Source of the DNA: Pseudoxanthobacter soli DSM 19599
GTDB lineage: Bacteria; Pseudomonadota; Alphaproteobacteria; Rhizobiales; Segnochrobactraceae
DNA: 35,395 bases
Reading direction: 5' to 3'
NCBI GenBank assembly: GCA_945898215.1
Contig: CAMDHY010000037.1
Location: 1 to 35,395, forward strand
The position numbers and the translations under genes are program-made. Below the pieces are notes generated by a model. That model did no database searches and was not told where the DNA came from. It saw only the letters and a program-made list of their open reading frames with translations. Each line of letters starts with the position of its first letter. Positions within the stretch are counted from its first letter, which is position 1. This document shows, in pieces, positions 9,307 through 17,434 of this stretch.

Positions 9307-10302
9307 ATGTCGAACCCGAAGCCCTTCAGCCTGCGCGCGGCCGCCCTCGCGGCGTCGCTCGGCGCCGTGCTCGCGCTCCTGCAGCCGGCGGCGGCCGAGA
9401 CGACTTTGAAGCTCGCCCACGCCTCGAGCGCCGGCAGCCTGATCAACAAGGCGGCCGAGATGTTCGCCGAGAAGCTGAAGGCGGAGAGCGGCGGCTCGCT
9501 GACGGTGCGCATCTATCCGGACGCGCAGCTCGGCGACGAGGGCCCGATCGCCGACGGCGTCGGCGCCGGCTCGATCGACATCGGCCTCGGCGGCGTCGCT
9601 GACGCGATCGACCCGAAGCTCAACGTCGTGACGCTGCCCTTCCTGTTCGCCGACGCCAAGGCGGCGCACGCCTTCCTCGACGGCCCGGTGGGCCGCGAAG
9701 TGTTCGCCACCGGCGGCGACAACGGCTTCCACATGCTGGGCGCGCTCGACTCGGGCTTCCGCCAGTTCGCTACCATCGACAAGCAGATCGTCGTGCCCGC
9801 GGACATGGCGGGCGTGAAGCTGCGCACGCCGCCGAACCCGGTGATTCTGGCCACCATGAAGGCGCTCGGCGCGCTGCCGCAGTCGATCCCGTTCTCCGAG
9901 GTCTATACGGCCCTGCAGTCGCACGTCGTCGACGGCGTCGAGCCGGAGCTACGCGATTTCTACGACCAGAAGTGGTACGAGATCGTCAAGCACGTCTCGC
10001 TGTCCAACTACATCTGGACGCCGAACTACTGGTTCATGAACAAGGCCCGCTACGACGGCCTGACCGAGGCCGAACGCGCCGCCGTCGACAAGGCCGCGGC
10101 CGAGACCACCACCTGGTACCGGGCCGAGCTCGGCGGCGTCTATGACGGCGTCATCGCCGAGCTGAAGGGCAAGGGCATCGTGATCGAGGCGATCGACCCG
10201 GCGCCCTTCCGCGCCAAGGTCGACCCGGTCTATGCCCAGTTCGGCCAGGAGTGGGGCGCCGACTTCGTCGCCAACGTCCGCAAAGCCGCCGCAGGCCAGT
10301 AA
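9307..10302 (+). CDS. dctP: TRAP transporter solute-binding protein (DctP family), Sec signal
   Basis: This is the periplasmic binding protein of the second TRAP transporter. The 331-residue protein has a Sec-type signal peptide (basic start, hydrophobic core, cleavage likely after AAA at 30) and then the usual DctP order: LKLAHASSAGS, FAEKLKAESGGSLTVRIYPDAQLGDEG, GVKLRTPPNPV with the ligand carboxylate-binding Arg, and FSEVYTALQSHVVDGVEPEL. This places it with classical C4-dicarboxylate or sugar-acid type DctP proteins, unlike the Tat-like DctP of operon 1. An AGAGG Shine-Dalgarno precedes ATG 9307. It heads dctP-dctQ-dctM-aminotransferase; two strong hairpins follow its stop. The gene context suggests an amino-bearing carboxylate as ligand, which is inference. 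Confidence 0.95.
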   Translation: MSNPKPFSLRAAALAASLGAVLALLQPAAAETTLKLAHASSAGSLINKAAEMFAEKLKAESGGSLTVRIYPDAQLGDEGPIADGVGAGSIDIGLGGVADAIDPKLNVVTLPFLFADAKAAHAFLDGPVGREVFATGGDNGFHMLGALDSGFRQFATIDKQIVVPADMAGVKLRTPPNPVILATMKALGALPQSIPFSEVYTALQSHVVDGVEPELRDFYDQKWYEIVKHVSLSNYIWTPNYWFMNKARYDGLTEAERAAVDKAAAETTTWYRAELGGVYDGVIAELKGKGIVIEAIDPAPFRAKVDPVYAQFGQEWGADFVANVRKAAAGQ

Positions 10303-10310
10303 CCGTTGCT

Positions 10311-10331
10311 GCCGGCCCGCGGCGGGCTGGC
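10311..10331 (+). promoter_or_regulatory. First intercistronic stem-loop after dctP (TRAP operon 2)
   Basis: Bases 10311-10319 pair with 10323-10331 to give a 9-bp stem (one G-U) with a CGG loop, starting 9 nt past the dctP stop. It probably protects or delimits the dctP message. Confidence 0.55.
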
Positions 10332-10349
10332 CGTCTCCCGGATCGATGA

Positions 10350-10374
10350 GCCGTCGCGCCACCGGCGCGGCGGC
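10350..10374 (+). promoter_or_regulatory. Second intercistronic stem-loop before dctQ (TRAP operon 2)
   Basis: Bases 10350-10360 pair with 10364-10374 to give an 11-bp stem with one G-U pair and an ACC loop, 30 nt upstream of the dctQ ATG. Together with the hairpin at 10311-10331 it fills the 102-bp gap between the binding protein and the permease genes. Confidence 0.55.
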
Positions 10375-10404
10375 CTTGCCGTCCCGCCATCGCCCGAGGC
10401 CCCC

Positions 10405-10923
10405 ATGACCGACACCGCCGGCTCACCGGCCGCGCCCGCCGGCAGGCCGCGCCGCGCTCTCGCCGGCCTGCTCGCCGCCGCCGGGGTCGCCGCCTTCGCC
10501 GTGACGCTCGCGAGCACGCTCGCCGGCATCCTCGCCCGCTACTTCTCCGTCGCCGGCTTCGAGTGGTCGTTCGAGCTCGCCGGTATCGCCTTCCTGTGGA
10601 CGACCTTCCTCGGCGTCGCCTACGCCGAGCTGCGCGGCGACAACGTCGCCTTCTCGCTCGTCGCCGACGCCGCCCCGCCGCGGGCCCGCCGCCTGCTCGG
10701 CGGCGTCTCGGCGCTGGCGCTGCTCGTCGTCGCGGCCGCGCTGCTCGCGAGCGGCGCCGCCGTGCTGCAGCGCTCCGGGATGGTGCCGACGCCACTCCTG
10801 CGCTGGCCGGGCGCCGTCTCCTCGCTGCCGCTGATCGTCTTCGCGGTGGCCGCCGTGCTGATCGCGCTCGCCCGCCTCGCCGGCTTCCTGCGCCGCTCGC
10901 CGGCGGAGGATCCGCGCCGATGA
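10405..10923 (+). CDS. dctQ: TRAP transporter small permease subunit (DctQ family)
   Basis: This is the accessory four-helix membrane subunit of the second TRAP transporter. The 172-residue protein has hydrophobic segments at about 17-42, 50-68, 92-112 and 133-155, and the DctQ-like stretch FEWSFELAGIAFLWTTFLGVAYAELRGDNVAFSL, where TRAP small subunits have Trp/Glu and Arg-x-x-x-hydrophobic patterns. The start at 10405 has CGAGG 6 bp upstream. An upstream TTG in the same frame would pull both intercistronic hairpins into the coding region and is unlikely. It ends in an ATGA overlap with dctM. It is very Ala/Leu-rich, which makes it diverged from the DctQ of operon 1. Confidence 0.88.
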   Translation: MTDTAGSPAAPAGRPRRALAGLLAAAGVAAFAVTLASTLAGILARYFSVAGFEWSFELAGIAFLWTTFLGVAYAELRGDNVAFSLVADAAPPRARRLLGGVSALALLVVAAALLASGAAVLQRSGMVPTPLLRWPGAVSSLPLIVFAVAAVLIALARLAGFLRRSPAEDPRR

Positions 10924-12206
10924 CGGTGGTGCTTCTCATCGGCGGCTTCATGGTCGCGCTGCTCGCCGGCATCCCCGTGGTGTGGGCGATGGGGCTCGCG
11001 AGCCTCGTCGCGCTCGCCATCGGCGACCTCGGCATGCCGCTCGCCTGGTTCGCCCAGCAGACCATTCGCGGCGCCGACTCGATCTCGCTCGCCGCCGTGC
11101 CGCTGTTCCTGTTTGCCGCCGAGCTGATGAACCGCGGCGGCCTGACGGAGCGCATCATGCGCGTCGCCGCCCACCTGTTCGGCCGCTTCACCGGCGGCCT
11201 CGGCCTCGTCAACGTGGCGACCGCCTTCGTCTATGGCGGCGTCAGCGGCTCGGCCACCGCCGACACCGGCGCCGTCGCCGGCGTGATGATCCCGGCGATG
11301 GAGGAGAAGGGCTATCCGCGCGCCTTCTCCGCTGCCGTCACCGCCGCCTCCGGCACGCTCGGCATCATCGTTCCGCCGAGCGTCGTCTTCATCATCTACG
11401 GCGTCGTCACCAACACCTCGATCGCCGGCCTTTTCGTCGCCGGCATCCTGCCCGGCGTGCTGCTCGCCGCGAGCTTCATGGTGACCACCTGGTTCATCGG
11501 CCGCCGCCGCGGCTATCGCGGCGAGGCCGTGCGGGCCGACGCCAGGACGATCGCCCGCGACACCGCCCAGGCGCTGCCGGCGCTCGCCATGCCGGTGCTG
11601 CTGCTCGCCGCCATCCTGACGGGCCTCACCACCACCACCGAGGCAGCGGCGCTCGCCGTCGTCTACGCCTTCCTCGTCGGCACGCTGGTCTACCGCGAGC
11701 TGCCGCTCGCCGCGCTGTGGCCGTCGGCGGTGGAGACGGTCGCGACCACCGGCGCGATCATGATGATCATGGCGATGGCGACGCCGTTCGCCTGGATCCT
11801 CACCGTCGAGCAGGTGCCGGCCGACGTCGCCGGCTGGCTGATCGGCCTCGATGTCTCGGACGGGGGCCGCGTCGCGCTGATCATCGCCGTGCTTTTGTTC
11901 GTCGGCCTGTGGATCGACCTCGGCCCGGCCCTGATCGTGCTGGCGCCGATCCTCACCCCCATCGCGCTCGAAAGCGGCCTCGGGCCGTTCCAGACCGGCG
12001 TGATCTTCACGGTGGCCCTCGGCGTCGGGCTGTTCACGCCGCCGGTCGGCACCAACATCTTCGTCGTCTGCAACGTCGCCCGCGTCGACATGTGGGCGGT
12101 GTCGAAGGAGCTGGTGCCGTTCTGGATCGCGAGCGCGGTCGTGCTGGCGCTGCTCGCCCTCGTGCCCGGCCTGTCGGAGTGGCTGCCGCGGCTGATGGCC
12201 GGATGA
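10920..12206 (+). CDS. dctM: TRAP transporter large permease subunit (DctM family)
   Basis: This is the main transport subunit of TRAP operon 2. The 428-residue polytopic protein carries clear DctM signatures: LFLFAAELMNRGGLTERIM, the YGGVSGSATADTGAVAGVMIP loop, SGTLGIIVPPSVVFIIYGVV and FTPPVGTNIFVVCNVA. Length and roughly 12 hydrophobic segments are normal for the family. The ATG at 10920 overlaps the dctQ stop (ATGA), and its own stop at 12204-12206 overlaps the next ATG in the same way, so dctQ, dctM and the aminotransferase form one translationally coupled chain. The frame is open upstream but out of register with real DctQ, so the 10920 start is firm. Confidence 0.96.
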   Translation: MTVVLLIGGFMVALLAGIPVVWAMGLASLVALAIGDLGMPLAWFAQQTIRGADSISLAAVPLFLFAAELMNRGGLTERIMRVAAHLFGRFTGGLGLVNVATAFVYGGVSGSATADTGAVAGVMIPAMEEKGYPRAFSAAVTAASGTLGIIVPPSVVFIIYGVVTNTSIAGLFVAGILPGVLLAASFMVTTWFIGRRRGYRGEAVRADARTIARDTAQALPALAMPVLLLAAILTGLTTTTEAAALAVVYAFLVGTLVYRELPLAALWPSAVETVATTGAIMMIMAMATPFAWILTVEQVPADVAGWLIGLDVSDGGRVALIIAVLLFVGLWIDLGPALIVLAPILTPIALESGLGPFQTGVIFTVALGVGLFTPPVGTNIFVVCNVARVDMWAVSKELVPFWIASAVVLALLALVPGLSEWLPRLMAG

Positions 12207-13444
12207 TGGAGCCGATGCGTCATCTCGTCGGCGGCATCTCCAGTGCCGGCCGCGCCCTGCCGTCCCTCGACGGCGCGCCCTTCGTCGTCACCCGCTCCGC
12301 CGGCCCCCACGTCTGGGACAGCGCCGGCCACCGCTATATCGACACCGCGCTCGGCTTCGGCGCGACCATGGTCGGCCACGGCCATCCGGCCGTGCTCGAG
12401 GCCGTGCGTGCCGCCCTCGACAACGGCCCGATGCCGGCCTTCCCGCACGCGCTGGAGGAGGAAGCCGCCGCCGCGCTCGCCGCCCGCACCGGCGCGCTCG
12501 CGGGCGTCGTCTTCGTCAACACCGGCTCGGAGGCGGTGCACCTCGCCGCCCGCATCGCCCGCGCCGTCACCGGCCGGCCGCGCATCGCCAAGTTCGCCGC
12601 CGGCTACGACGGCTGGTACGACGACGTCGCCTTCGGCAATGCCGGCGCGCCGGAGGCCGCGATGCGGGCGAACCTCCGCCCGCGCAGCGAGCGCACGACG
12701 CTCCTGCGCTACAACGACCCCGCCGACGTCGAGCAGCTGTTCACCGACGACCCCGGCATCGCCGCGGTTCTGGTCGAGCCGATGCTCGCCAACGCCGGCT
12801 GCGTCGTGCCGGAGCCCGGCTACCTCGCGCACCTGGAAAAGGTCGCTCGGCGGCACGGTGCTCTTATCATCGCCGACGAGGTGCTGATGGGCTTCCGCCT
12901 CGCGCCGGGCCTGACGAGCCACGCCTACGGGCTCGACCCGGACCTCGCCACCGTCGGCAAGGCGATCGGCAGCGGCATCGCGGTTGCCGCCGTCGTCGGT
13001 CGCCGGGATCTGATGGCGGCGGCGGAAGACGGGCGCGCCGTGCGCGCCGGCACCTACAGCGGCAACCCGGTCGCGAGCGCCGCCGTCGTCGCCTCGATGC
13101 GCCTTCTCTGCGACGCCGATTACCCGGCCCTGCTCGCCCGCGGCGACCGGCTGCGCGCCGCCCTCGCGAGCGCCCTCGCCGGCGCCGGCGTGACGGCCTC
13201 GACATCGGGGTACGGCACCGTGTTCACACCGTGGTTCACCGCCTCGCCGCCGCGCGACTACGCGGGCGCCGTCGCCTGCCTCGATCCGGCCCGGACCGAG
13301 CGCCTCCACGCGGCGCTGCGCCGGCACGGCGTGGTGACGATGCCCTCGCCGTTCGGCCGGCTCTATCTGTCGTTCGCCCACGACGATGCGGTGGAAGCGG
13401 AGATGGTAGAGGCCTTCGCGGCGGCCGCCAGCGCGCTCGCCTGA
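12203..13444 (+). CDS. Glutamate-1-semialdehyde-aminomutase-like class III aminotransferase
   Basis: This is a PLP-dependent class III aminotransferase of 413 residues. Motifs include GGISSAGRAL near the N-terminus (as in GSAM GGVNSPVRAF), VNTGSEAVHLAARIARAVTGRPRIAKF, Asp225 in IADEVLMGFR, the Schiff-base Lys253 in TVGKAIGSG, and RAGTYSGNPVASAA. Alphaproteobacteria make 5-aminolevulinate by ALA synthase, so a true HemL is not expected. The same fold group also includes beta-amino-acid and omega-transaminases. It is coupled by ATGA to dctM of the TRAP operon and abuts a convergent LysR gene by 3 bp, so it probably transaminates the compound imported by that transporter. The substrate is unknown. 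A second ATG at 12206 is an alternative start. Confidence 0.9.
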   Translation: MMEPMRHLVGGISSAGRALPSLDGAPFVVTRSAGPHVWDSAGHRYIDTALGFGATMVGHGHPAVLEAVRAALDNGPMPAFPHALEEEAAAALAARTGALAGVVFVNTGSEAVHLAARIARAVTGRPRIAKFAAGYDGWYDDVAFGNAGAPEAAMRANLRPRSERTTLLRYNDPADVEQLFTDDPGIAAVLVEPMLANAGCVVPEPGYLAHLEKVARRHGALIIADEVLMGFRLAPGLTSHAYGLDPDLATVGKAIGSGIAVAAVVGRRDLMAAAEDGRAVRAGTYSGNPVASAAVVASMRLLCDADYPALLARGDRLRAALASALAGAGVTASTSGYGTVFTPWFTASPPRDYAGAVACLDPARTERLHAALRRHGVVTMPSPFGRLYLSFAHDDAVEAEMVEAFAAAASALA

Positions 13445-13447
13445 CCG

Positions 13448-14335
13448 TCAGGCGGGCTCGGCGGCGCGCGGTGCGTCGGCGGGGTCGAGACGGCCGAAGC
13501 TGGTGCGCACGAAGGTGCGGAGCCGCCGCGCCGGGGGGCCGGCGAGTTCGGCGGTGATGACGGCGAGCTCCAGCGGCTCCAGCGCCGGCAGGCCGTCGGC
13601 GGACCCAAGCCGGCGCAGCGTCGGCGCCACCACCGATTCCGGCAGCGCCGTCACGCCGATGCCGAGGGTCACGGCGGATTCGATCGACGGCAGGTGCGAC
13701 GACGTCCAGGCGATCCGCCAGCGTCTGCCCGCCTTGTCGAGGGCGGCGAGGATGCGCGGACGGGCGCGGCAGTGCTCGGGGAATAGCGCCAGCGGCAGCG
13801 GGTCGAGCCGCTCCGGCGCCTGGGCCGTCGCGGCGCACCAGACGAGCGGCTCGCGGCGCAGAAGCTCGCCGACGGCGCTGCCCCGAACGCGGGTGACGAT
13901 GGCGAGGTCAAGGTCGCCGGCCGCCACCATTGGTTCCAGGCGCTCGGAGAAGTCGCAGATGATCTCGAGGCGGACCCGCGGGTTCTCGGCGGCGAAGCGG
14001 GTGATCAGCGCCGGCCCGAACACCGCCTGGTAGTCGTCCGGCATGCCGATGCGCAGGCGGCCGGCGACCTCCTCCGGCCACAGCGCCGCGAAGGCCTCGT
14101 CCTCCAGCGCCAGCATCCGCCGGGCGTAGCCGATCAGCGTCTCGCCGGCGTCGGTGAGGCGCACGCCGCGCGGCTTGCGCTCCAGGAGCCGGCGGCCGAG
14201 GCGCTCCTCGAAGCGCGTCACCGCGATCGAGATCGCCGCCTGCGTCTTGCCGAGGCGCGCCGCCGCCGCCGTGAAGCTGCCGGTGTCGACGACGGCGACG
14301 AACGCCGCCAGCGTCTCGGGATCGAAGTGGCGCAT
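13448..14335 (-). CDS. LysR-family transcriptional regulator
   Basis: This 295-residue regulator has the LysR winged helix-turn-helix at residues 4-63 (LAAFVAVVDTGSFTAAAARLGKTQAAISIAVTRFEERLG, read as separate conserved blocks), then a linker helix and a two-lobe effector domain from about 90 (GRLRIGMPDDYQ, LDLAIVTRV, VTLGIGVTALPE). It is convergent with the aminotransferase gene, only 3 bp apart, which suggests local control of the TRAP/aminotransferase operon, although LysR genes more often sit divergent from their targets. The likely binding site would be in the 9104-9306 gap; no clear T-N11-A site was identified. The ATG at 14335 gives the standard N-terminus. Confidence 0.94.
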   Translation of the reverse strand: MRHFDPETLAAFVAVVDTGSFTAAAARLGKTQAAISIAVTRFEERLGRRLLERKPRGVRLTDAGETLIGYARRMLALEDEAFAALWPEEVAGRLRIGMPDDYQAVFGPALITRFAAENPRVRLEIICDFSERLEPMVAAGDLDLAIVTRVRGSAVGELLRREPLVWCAATAQAPERLDPLPLALFPEHCRARPRILAALDKAGRRWRIAWTSSHLPSIESAVTLGIGVTALPESVVAPTLRRLGSADGLPALEPLELAVITAELAGPPARRLRTFVRTSFGRLDPADAPRAAEPA

Positions 14336-14353
14336 GGGTTGTGGCTCGCCCGC

Positions 14354-14375
14354 GGCTGCTAGTGCCGCGGCAGCC
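14354..14375. repeat. Inverted repeat upstream of lysR
   Basis: GGCTGC at 14354-14359 and GCAGCC at 14370-14375 form a 6-bp inverted repeat with a 10-nt spacer, 18 bp upstream of the lysR ATG and 60 bp past the SDHAF4-like gene stop. It could be an autoregulatory site or a 3'-end hairpin of the upstream gene. Confidence 0.3.
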
Positions 14376-14434
14376 CGATCAAAGCACAGCGCGGACGAGA
14401 AGCGAAACCGGTGCGAGACTCGGCGCGCGCCTGC

Positions 14435-14665
14435 TCAAAAGTCGGAGGCGAGGCCCTTTACCTCCCAGTCGCCGTAGCGCGCCGGCTCGAGGCCGCCGCG
14501 GCCGCCGATCTCGCGCGGGCGCGCTTCTTCAGCGCGGCGGCGCCGCTCTTCCGCTTCCGCCAGCGCCCGCTCGGCCGCAGCCGACTTGGGCCGCGCTGCA
14601 CCCTCGGTGGGCGTCTCGAGGGCGGTAGCGGGAGAGGCGGAGGCGGCAGGCTCGACGGGGGTCAT
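14435..14665 (-). CDS. Succinate dehydrogenase assembly factor 4-like protein (DUF1674)
   Basis: This 76-residue protein ends with the DUF1674/SDHAF4 signature: RPREIGGRGGLEPARYGDWE followed by VKGLASDF. In mitochondria SDHAF4 binds flavinylated SdhA and helps its assembly into complex II; bacterial homologues are inferred to act alike. The first 50 residues are Ala/Glu/Arg-rich and probably disordered or helical, as usual in the family. The start at 14665 is the first ATG that gives a sensible length, but it lacks a good Shine-Dalgarno, so the N-terminus is uncertain. It is divergent from htpX, an arrangement I recall from other Hyphomicrobiales, and no sdh genes lie in the window. Confidence 0.85.
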   Translation of the reverse strand: MTPVEPAASASPATALETPTEGAARPKSAAAERALAEAEERRRRAEEARPREIGGRGGLEPARYGDWEVKGLASDF

Positions 14666-14714
14666 CGCGGCACTCGATCTCGCTGATTTCGACGTCGGCA
14701 GCGGGGCCGGCAGA

Positions 14715-14746
14715 CTTGCGACTACCGGATGCGGCTCCCATCATAT
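14715..14746 (+). promoter_or_regulatory. Heat-shock (RpoH-like) promoter upstream of htpX
   Basis: CTTGCG at 14715-14720, a 16-nt spacer and CCCATCATAT at 14737-14746 resemble the sigma-32 consensus (CTTG...CCCAT-N-T). It lies about 75 bp upstream of the htpX ATG. HtpX is a known member of the heat-shock or envelope-stress regulon in other bacteria, which fits. The -10 half has one mismatch. Confidence 0.45.
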
Positions 14747-14821
14747 AGTCCGTTCCGGCCGTCGGTCACCCCGACGCCCGGACACCGACGCCATCTGACG
14801 ACCGGAGGACCCTGAGCCGCC

Positions 14822-15865
14822 ATGAACTTCGCCAAGACAGCCCTTCTCCTCGCCGCGATGACGGCGATCTTCATGGGCGTCGGCTTCATGATCGGCGGCC
14901 AGACCGGCATGATGATCGCGCTCGTCGTCGCGATCGCCATGAACTTCTTCAGTTACTGGAATTCCGACAAGCTCGTCCTGTCGATGAACCACGCCGTCGA
15001 GGTGAACGAGAGCCAGGCGCCGGAGCTCTTCGCCATGGTGCGGCAGCTCGCGGCGCGGGCCGAACTGCCGATGCCGAAGGTCTACCTCATTCAGGAAGAC
15101 CAGCCGAACGCCTTCGCCACCGGCCGCAACCCCGAGAACGCCGCGGTGGCCGCCACGACGGGCCTCCTCAACCTGCTCTCGCGCGACGAGGTGGCCGGCG
15201 TGATGGCGCACGAGCTCGCCCACGTGAAGAACCGCGACACGCTGATCATGACGATCACCGCGACGATCGCCGGCGCCATCTCGATGCTGGCGAACTTCGC
15301 CTTCTTCTTCGGCGGCAACCGCGACAGCAACAACTCGTTCGGCTGGATCGGCATGCTGGTGACGATGATCGTCGCCCCGCTCGCCGCCATGCTGGTGCAG
15401 ATGGCGGTGAGCCGCACCCGCGAATACGCTGCCGACCGCATGGGCGCCGAGATCAGCGGCAACCCGATGTCGCTCGCCTCTGCGCTGGCGAAGCTTCAGG
15501 CCGGCGCCCAGCGCCTTCAGAATGAGCCCGCGGAGGCGAACCCGGCGATGGCGCATATGTTCATCGTCAACCCGCTGTCGGGTGCCCGTATGGACGACCT
15601 GTTCTCGACCCACCCGGCGACCGAGAACCGCATCGCGGCCCTGCGCCAGCTCGCCGGCACGATGGGGGCGACGGGCGGCGGCGGTGGCGGCGCGGGCTTC
15701 GCGCCGTCGGCCGGCTTCGGCCCGTCCCGCCCCGCGGCCGGCGCCATGCCCGCCGGCGCACAGCCGTCCGGCCCTTGGGGCGGCGGTCGCCACCGGGAAA
15801 ACGTCCGCGGCCGTGGCCGCACCGTGCCGCCGAGCGGCGGCACGCGACGCGGCCCCTGGGGATGA
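14822..15865 (+). CDS. htpX: Membrane-bound M48 zinc metalloprotease HtpX
   Basis: HtpX is an inner-membrane protease that degrades misfolded membrane proteins together with FtsH. The 347-residue protein has two N-terminal membrane helices (about 5-22 and 30-48), [19 protein letters not shown], the zinc motif HELAH at 130-134 within [16 protein letters not shown], two further hydrophobic segments, and [17 protein letters not shown] with the third zinc-ligand Glu. The catalytic core ends with [19 protein letters not shown] near 280; the remaining 60 residues are a Gly/Pro/Arg-rich tail that many alphaproteobacterial HtpX proteins carry. GGAGG lies 13 bp before the ATG, a rather long spacing. 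The stop overlaps the rsmB start (ATGA). Confidence 0.96.
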   Translation: MNFAKTALLLAAMTAIFMGVGFMIGGQTGMMIALVVAIAMNFFSYWNSDKLVLSMNHAVEVNESQAPELFAMVRQLAARAELPMPKVYLIQEDQPNAFATGRNPENAAVAATTGLLNLLSRDEVAGVMAHELAHVKNRDTLIMTITATIAGAISMLANFAFFFGGNRDSNNSFGWIGMLVTMIVAPLAAMLVQMAVSRTREYAADRMGAEISGNPMSLASALAKLQAGAQRLQNEPAEANPAMAHMFIVNPLSGARMDDLFSTHPATENRIAALRQLAGTMGATGGGGGGAGFAPSAGFGPSRPAAGAMPAGAQPSGPWGGGRHRENVRGRGRTVPPSGGTRRGPWG

Positions 15866-17259
15866 CCGACACCTCCGCGTCCGCCAAGCCCCGCCCGTCC
15901 CACAACAAGTCAGGCTCTTCGGGAAAGTCCCGCCCGCCCGCCGTGGACGACGTTCCCGGCCTGCCGGCCCGGCGCTTCGCGGCGGCGATCGTCGGCGGTG
16001 CGCTCGCCGGCCAGCACGTCGATTTCGGCGGCGAGGCGGCCTCGCCCGCCTTCTCGCGCCTGCCCGACCGCGACCGCGCCCTCGTCCGCCAGATCGTCGC
16101 GACATCGCTGCGCCGGCGCGGCCAGATCGACGCCGCCCTGAAGCGGCTGATCGCCAAGCCCTTGCCGAAGAAGGCCGTCGACATCCGGCCGATCCTCGTC
16201 ACCGCCGCGGCGCAGATCCTCTTTATGGAGGTGCCGGCGCACGCCGCCGTGTCGCTCGCCGTGACGCTCGCCAACGCCGACCGCACCACGTCGCCGTGGG
16301 CGGGTCTCGTCAACGGCGTGTTGCGCAGCCTGGTGCGCCAGCGCGAGGCGATCCTCGCCGGCCAGGACGCGGTGGAACTCAACTTGCCGGCCTGGCTGCG
16401 CCAGCGCTGGACGGCGGCCTACGGCGCCGACACCGTCCGCGCCATCGCCGAGATGCTGCTGGTCGAGCCGCCGCTCGACGTCTCCGTCACGTCGGACGCC
16501 GCGGACTGGGCCGAGCGCCTCGGCGGCAGCGTGCTGCCGACGGGCGGCGTGCGGCTCCTCTCGCACGGCCGCATCGAGGCGCTGTCGGGCTTCGAGGAAG
16601 GCGGCTGGTGGGTGCAGGACGCCGCCGCCTCGCTGCCGGTCAAGCTCCTCGGCGACGTCTCGGGCCAGTCGGTCGCAGACCTCTGCGCGGCACCCGGCGG
16701 CAAGACCGCCCAGCTCGCCGCCGCCGGCGCCCGCGTCACCGCCGTCGACGCCTCGCCGGAACGCCTGATCCGGCTGTCGGAAAACCTCACCCGGCTGCGG
16801 CTGCCGGCGGAGCTGATCGCCGGCGACGTGCAGGACCTGCCGCCGCCGCGGATGTTCGACGCCGTGCTCCTCGACGCGCCGTGCTCGTCGACCGGCACGC
16901 TGCGCCGCCATCCCGATATCGGTTCGACCAAGGGGCCGAAGGACGTCGCCGCGCTGGCCGCCCTGCAGGGCCGGCTCCTGATGCGGGCGATCGACTGGGT
17001 GAAGCCCGGCGGCCTCCTCGTCTACGCGACCTGTTCGCTCGAGCCCGAGGAGGGCGAGGCGCAGATCGCCCGGCTCATCGCCTCCGGTGCGCCGGTGGAG
17101 CGCATGCCGGTGACCGCCGACGAGATCGGCGGGCTCACGGAGGCGGTGACGGCGGAGGGCGACGTGCGGACGCTGCCGTGTCATCTTGCCGCCGCCGACC
17201 CGCGACTTTCCGGCTGCGACGGCTTCTTCGCCGCCCGGTTGCGGCGGCTCGGGACGTAA
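15862..17259 (+). CDS. rsmB: 16S rRNA (cytosine-C5) methyltransferase, RsmB/Sun family
   Basis: This enzyme uses SAM to methylate cytosine in 16S rRNA (m5C967 in E. coli). The 465-residue protein has a basic, disordered N-terminal stretch (about 1-30), a NusB-like RNA-binding domain (about 35-160), and a Rossmann methyltransferase domain. The SAM site is DLCAAPGGK from 273. The two m5C cysteines are present: Cys341 in DAPCSSTG (motif IV) and Cys391 in [12 protein letters not shown] (motif VI). The ATG at 15862 overlaps the htpX stop by ATGA, so it is translationally coupled to htpX. The frame is open 29 codons further up, inside htpX, which is discounted. Confidence 0.95.
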   Translation: MTDTSASAKPRPSHNKSGSSGKSRPPAVDDVPGLPARRFAAAIVGGALAGQHVDFGGEAASPAFSRLPDRDRALVRQIVATSLRRRGQIDAALKRLIAKPLPKKAVDIRPILVTAAAQILFMEVPAHAAVSLAVTLANADRTTSPWAGLVNGVLRSLVRQREAILAGQDAVELNLPAWLRQRWTAAYGADTVRAIAEMLLVEPPLDVSVTSDAADWAERLGGSVLPTGGVRLLSHGRIEALSGFEEGGWWVQDAAASLPVKLLGDVSGQSVADLCAAPGGKTAQLAAAGARVTAVDASPERLIRLSENLTRLRLPAELIAGDVQDLPPPRMFDAVLLDAPCSSTGTLRRHPDIGSTKGPKDVAALAALQGRLLMRAIDWVKPGGLLVYATCSLEPEEGEAQIARLIASGAPVERMPVTADEIGGLTEAVTAEGDVRTLPCHLAAADPRLSGCDGFFAARLRRLGT

Positions 17260-17434
17260 CGGCGCCACCTGAGGCATCGCCGGGCGGCCCGACGGCGCCG
17301 CGCACGGTCGTGAACTCGGCGACGGGGTTCGCAGCGGAATTCTTGCGGTAAGGATTGCCGGCTAGAATCGGCGGCGACACGGCTGGGCGCGCTCGCGCCG
17401 CGCCGGGCACGCGAGGCGTTGGAGCGGGACGGGG

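Noticed and set aside
12203-13444. Naming the aminotransferase hemL.
   Set aside because: Motifs fit the GSAM fold group, but alphaproteobacteria make 5-aminolevulinate by ALA synthase and the gene is tied to a TRAP transporter, so a heme role is unlikely.
14716-14749. TTGCGA and TATAGT as a sigma-70 promoter for htpX.
   Set aside because: The spacing is 22 bp; the RpoH-type reading of the same region fits better.
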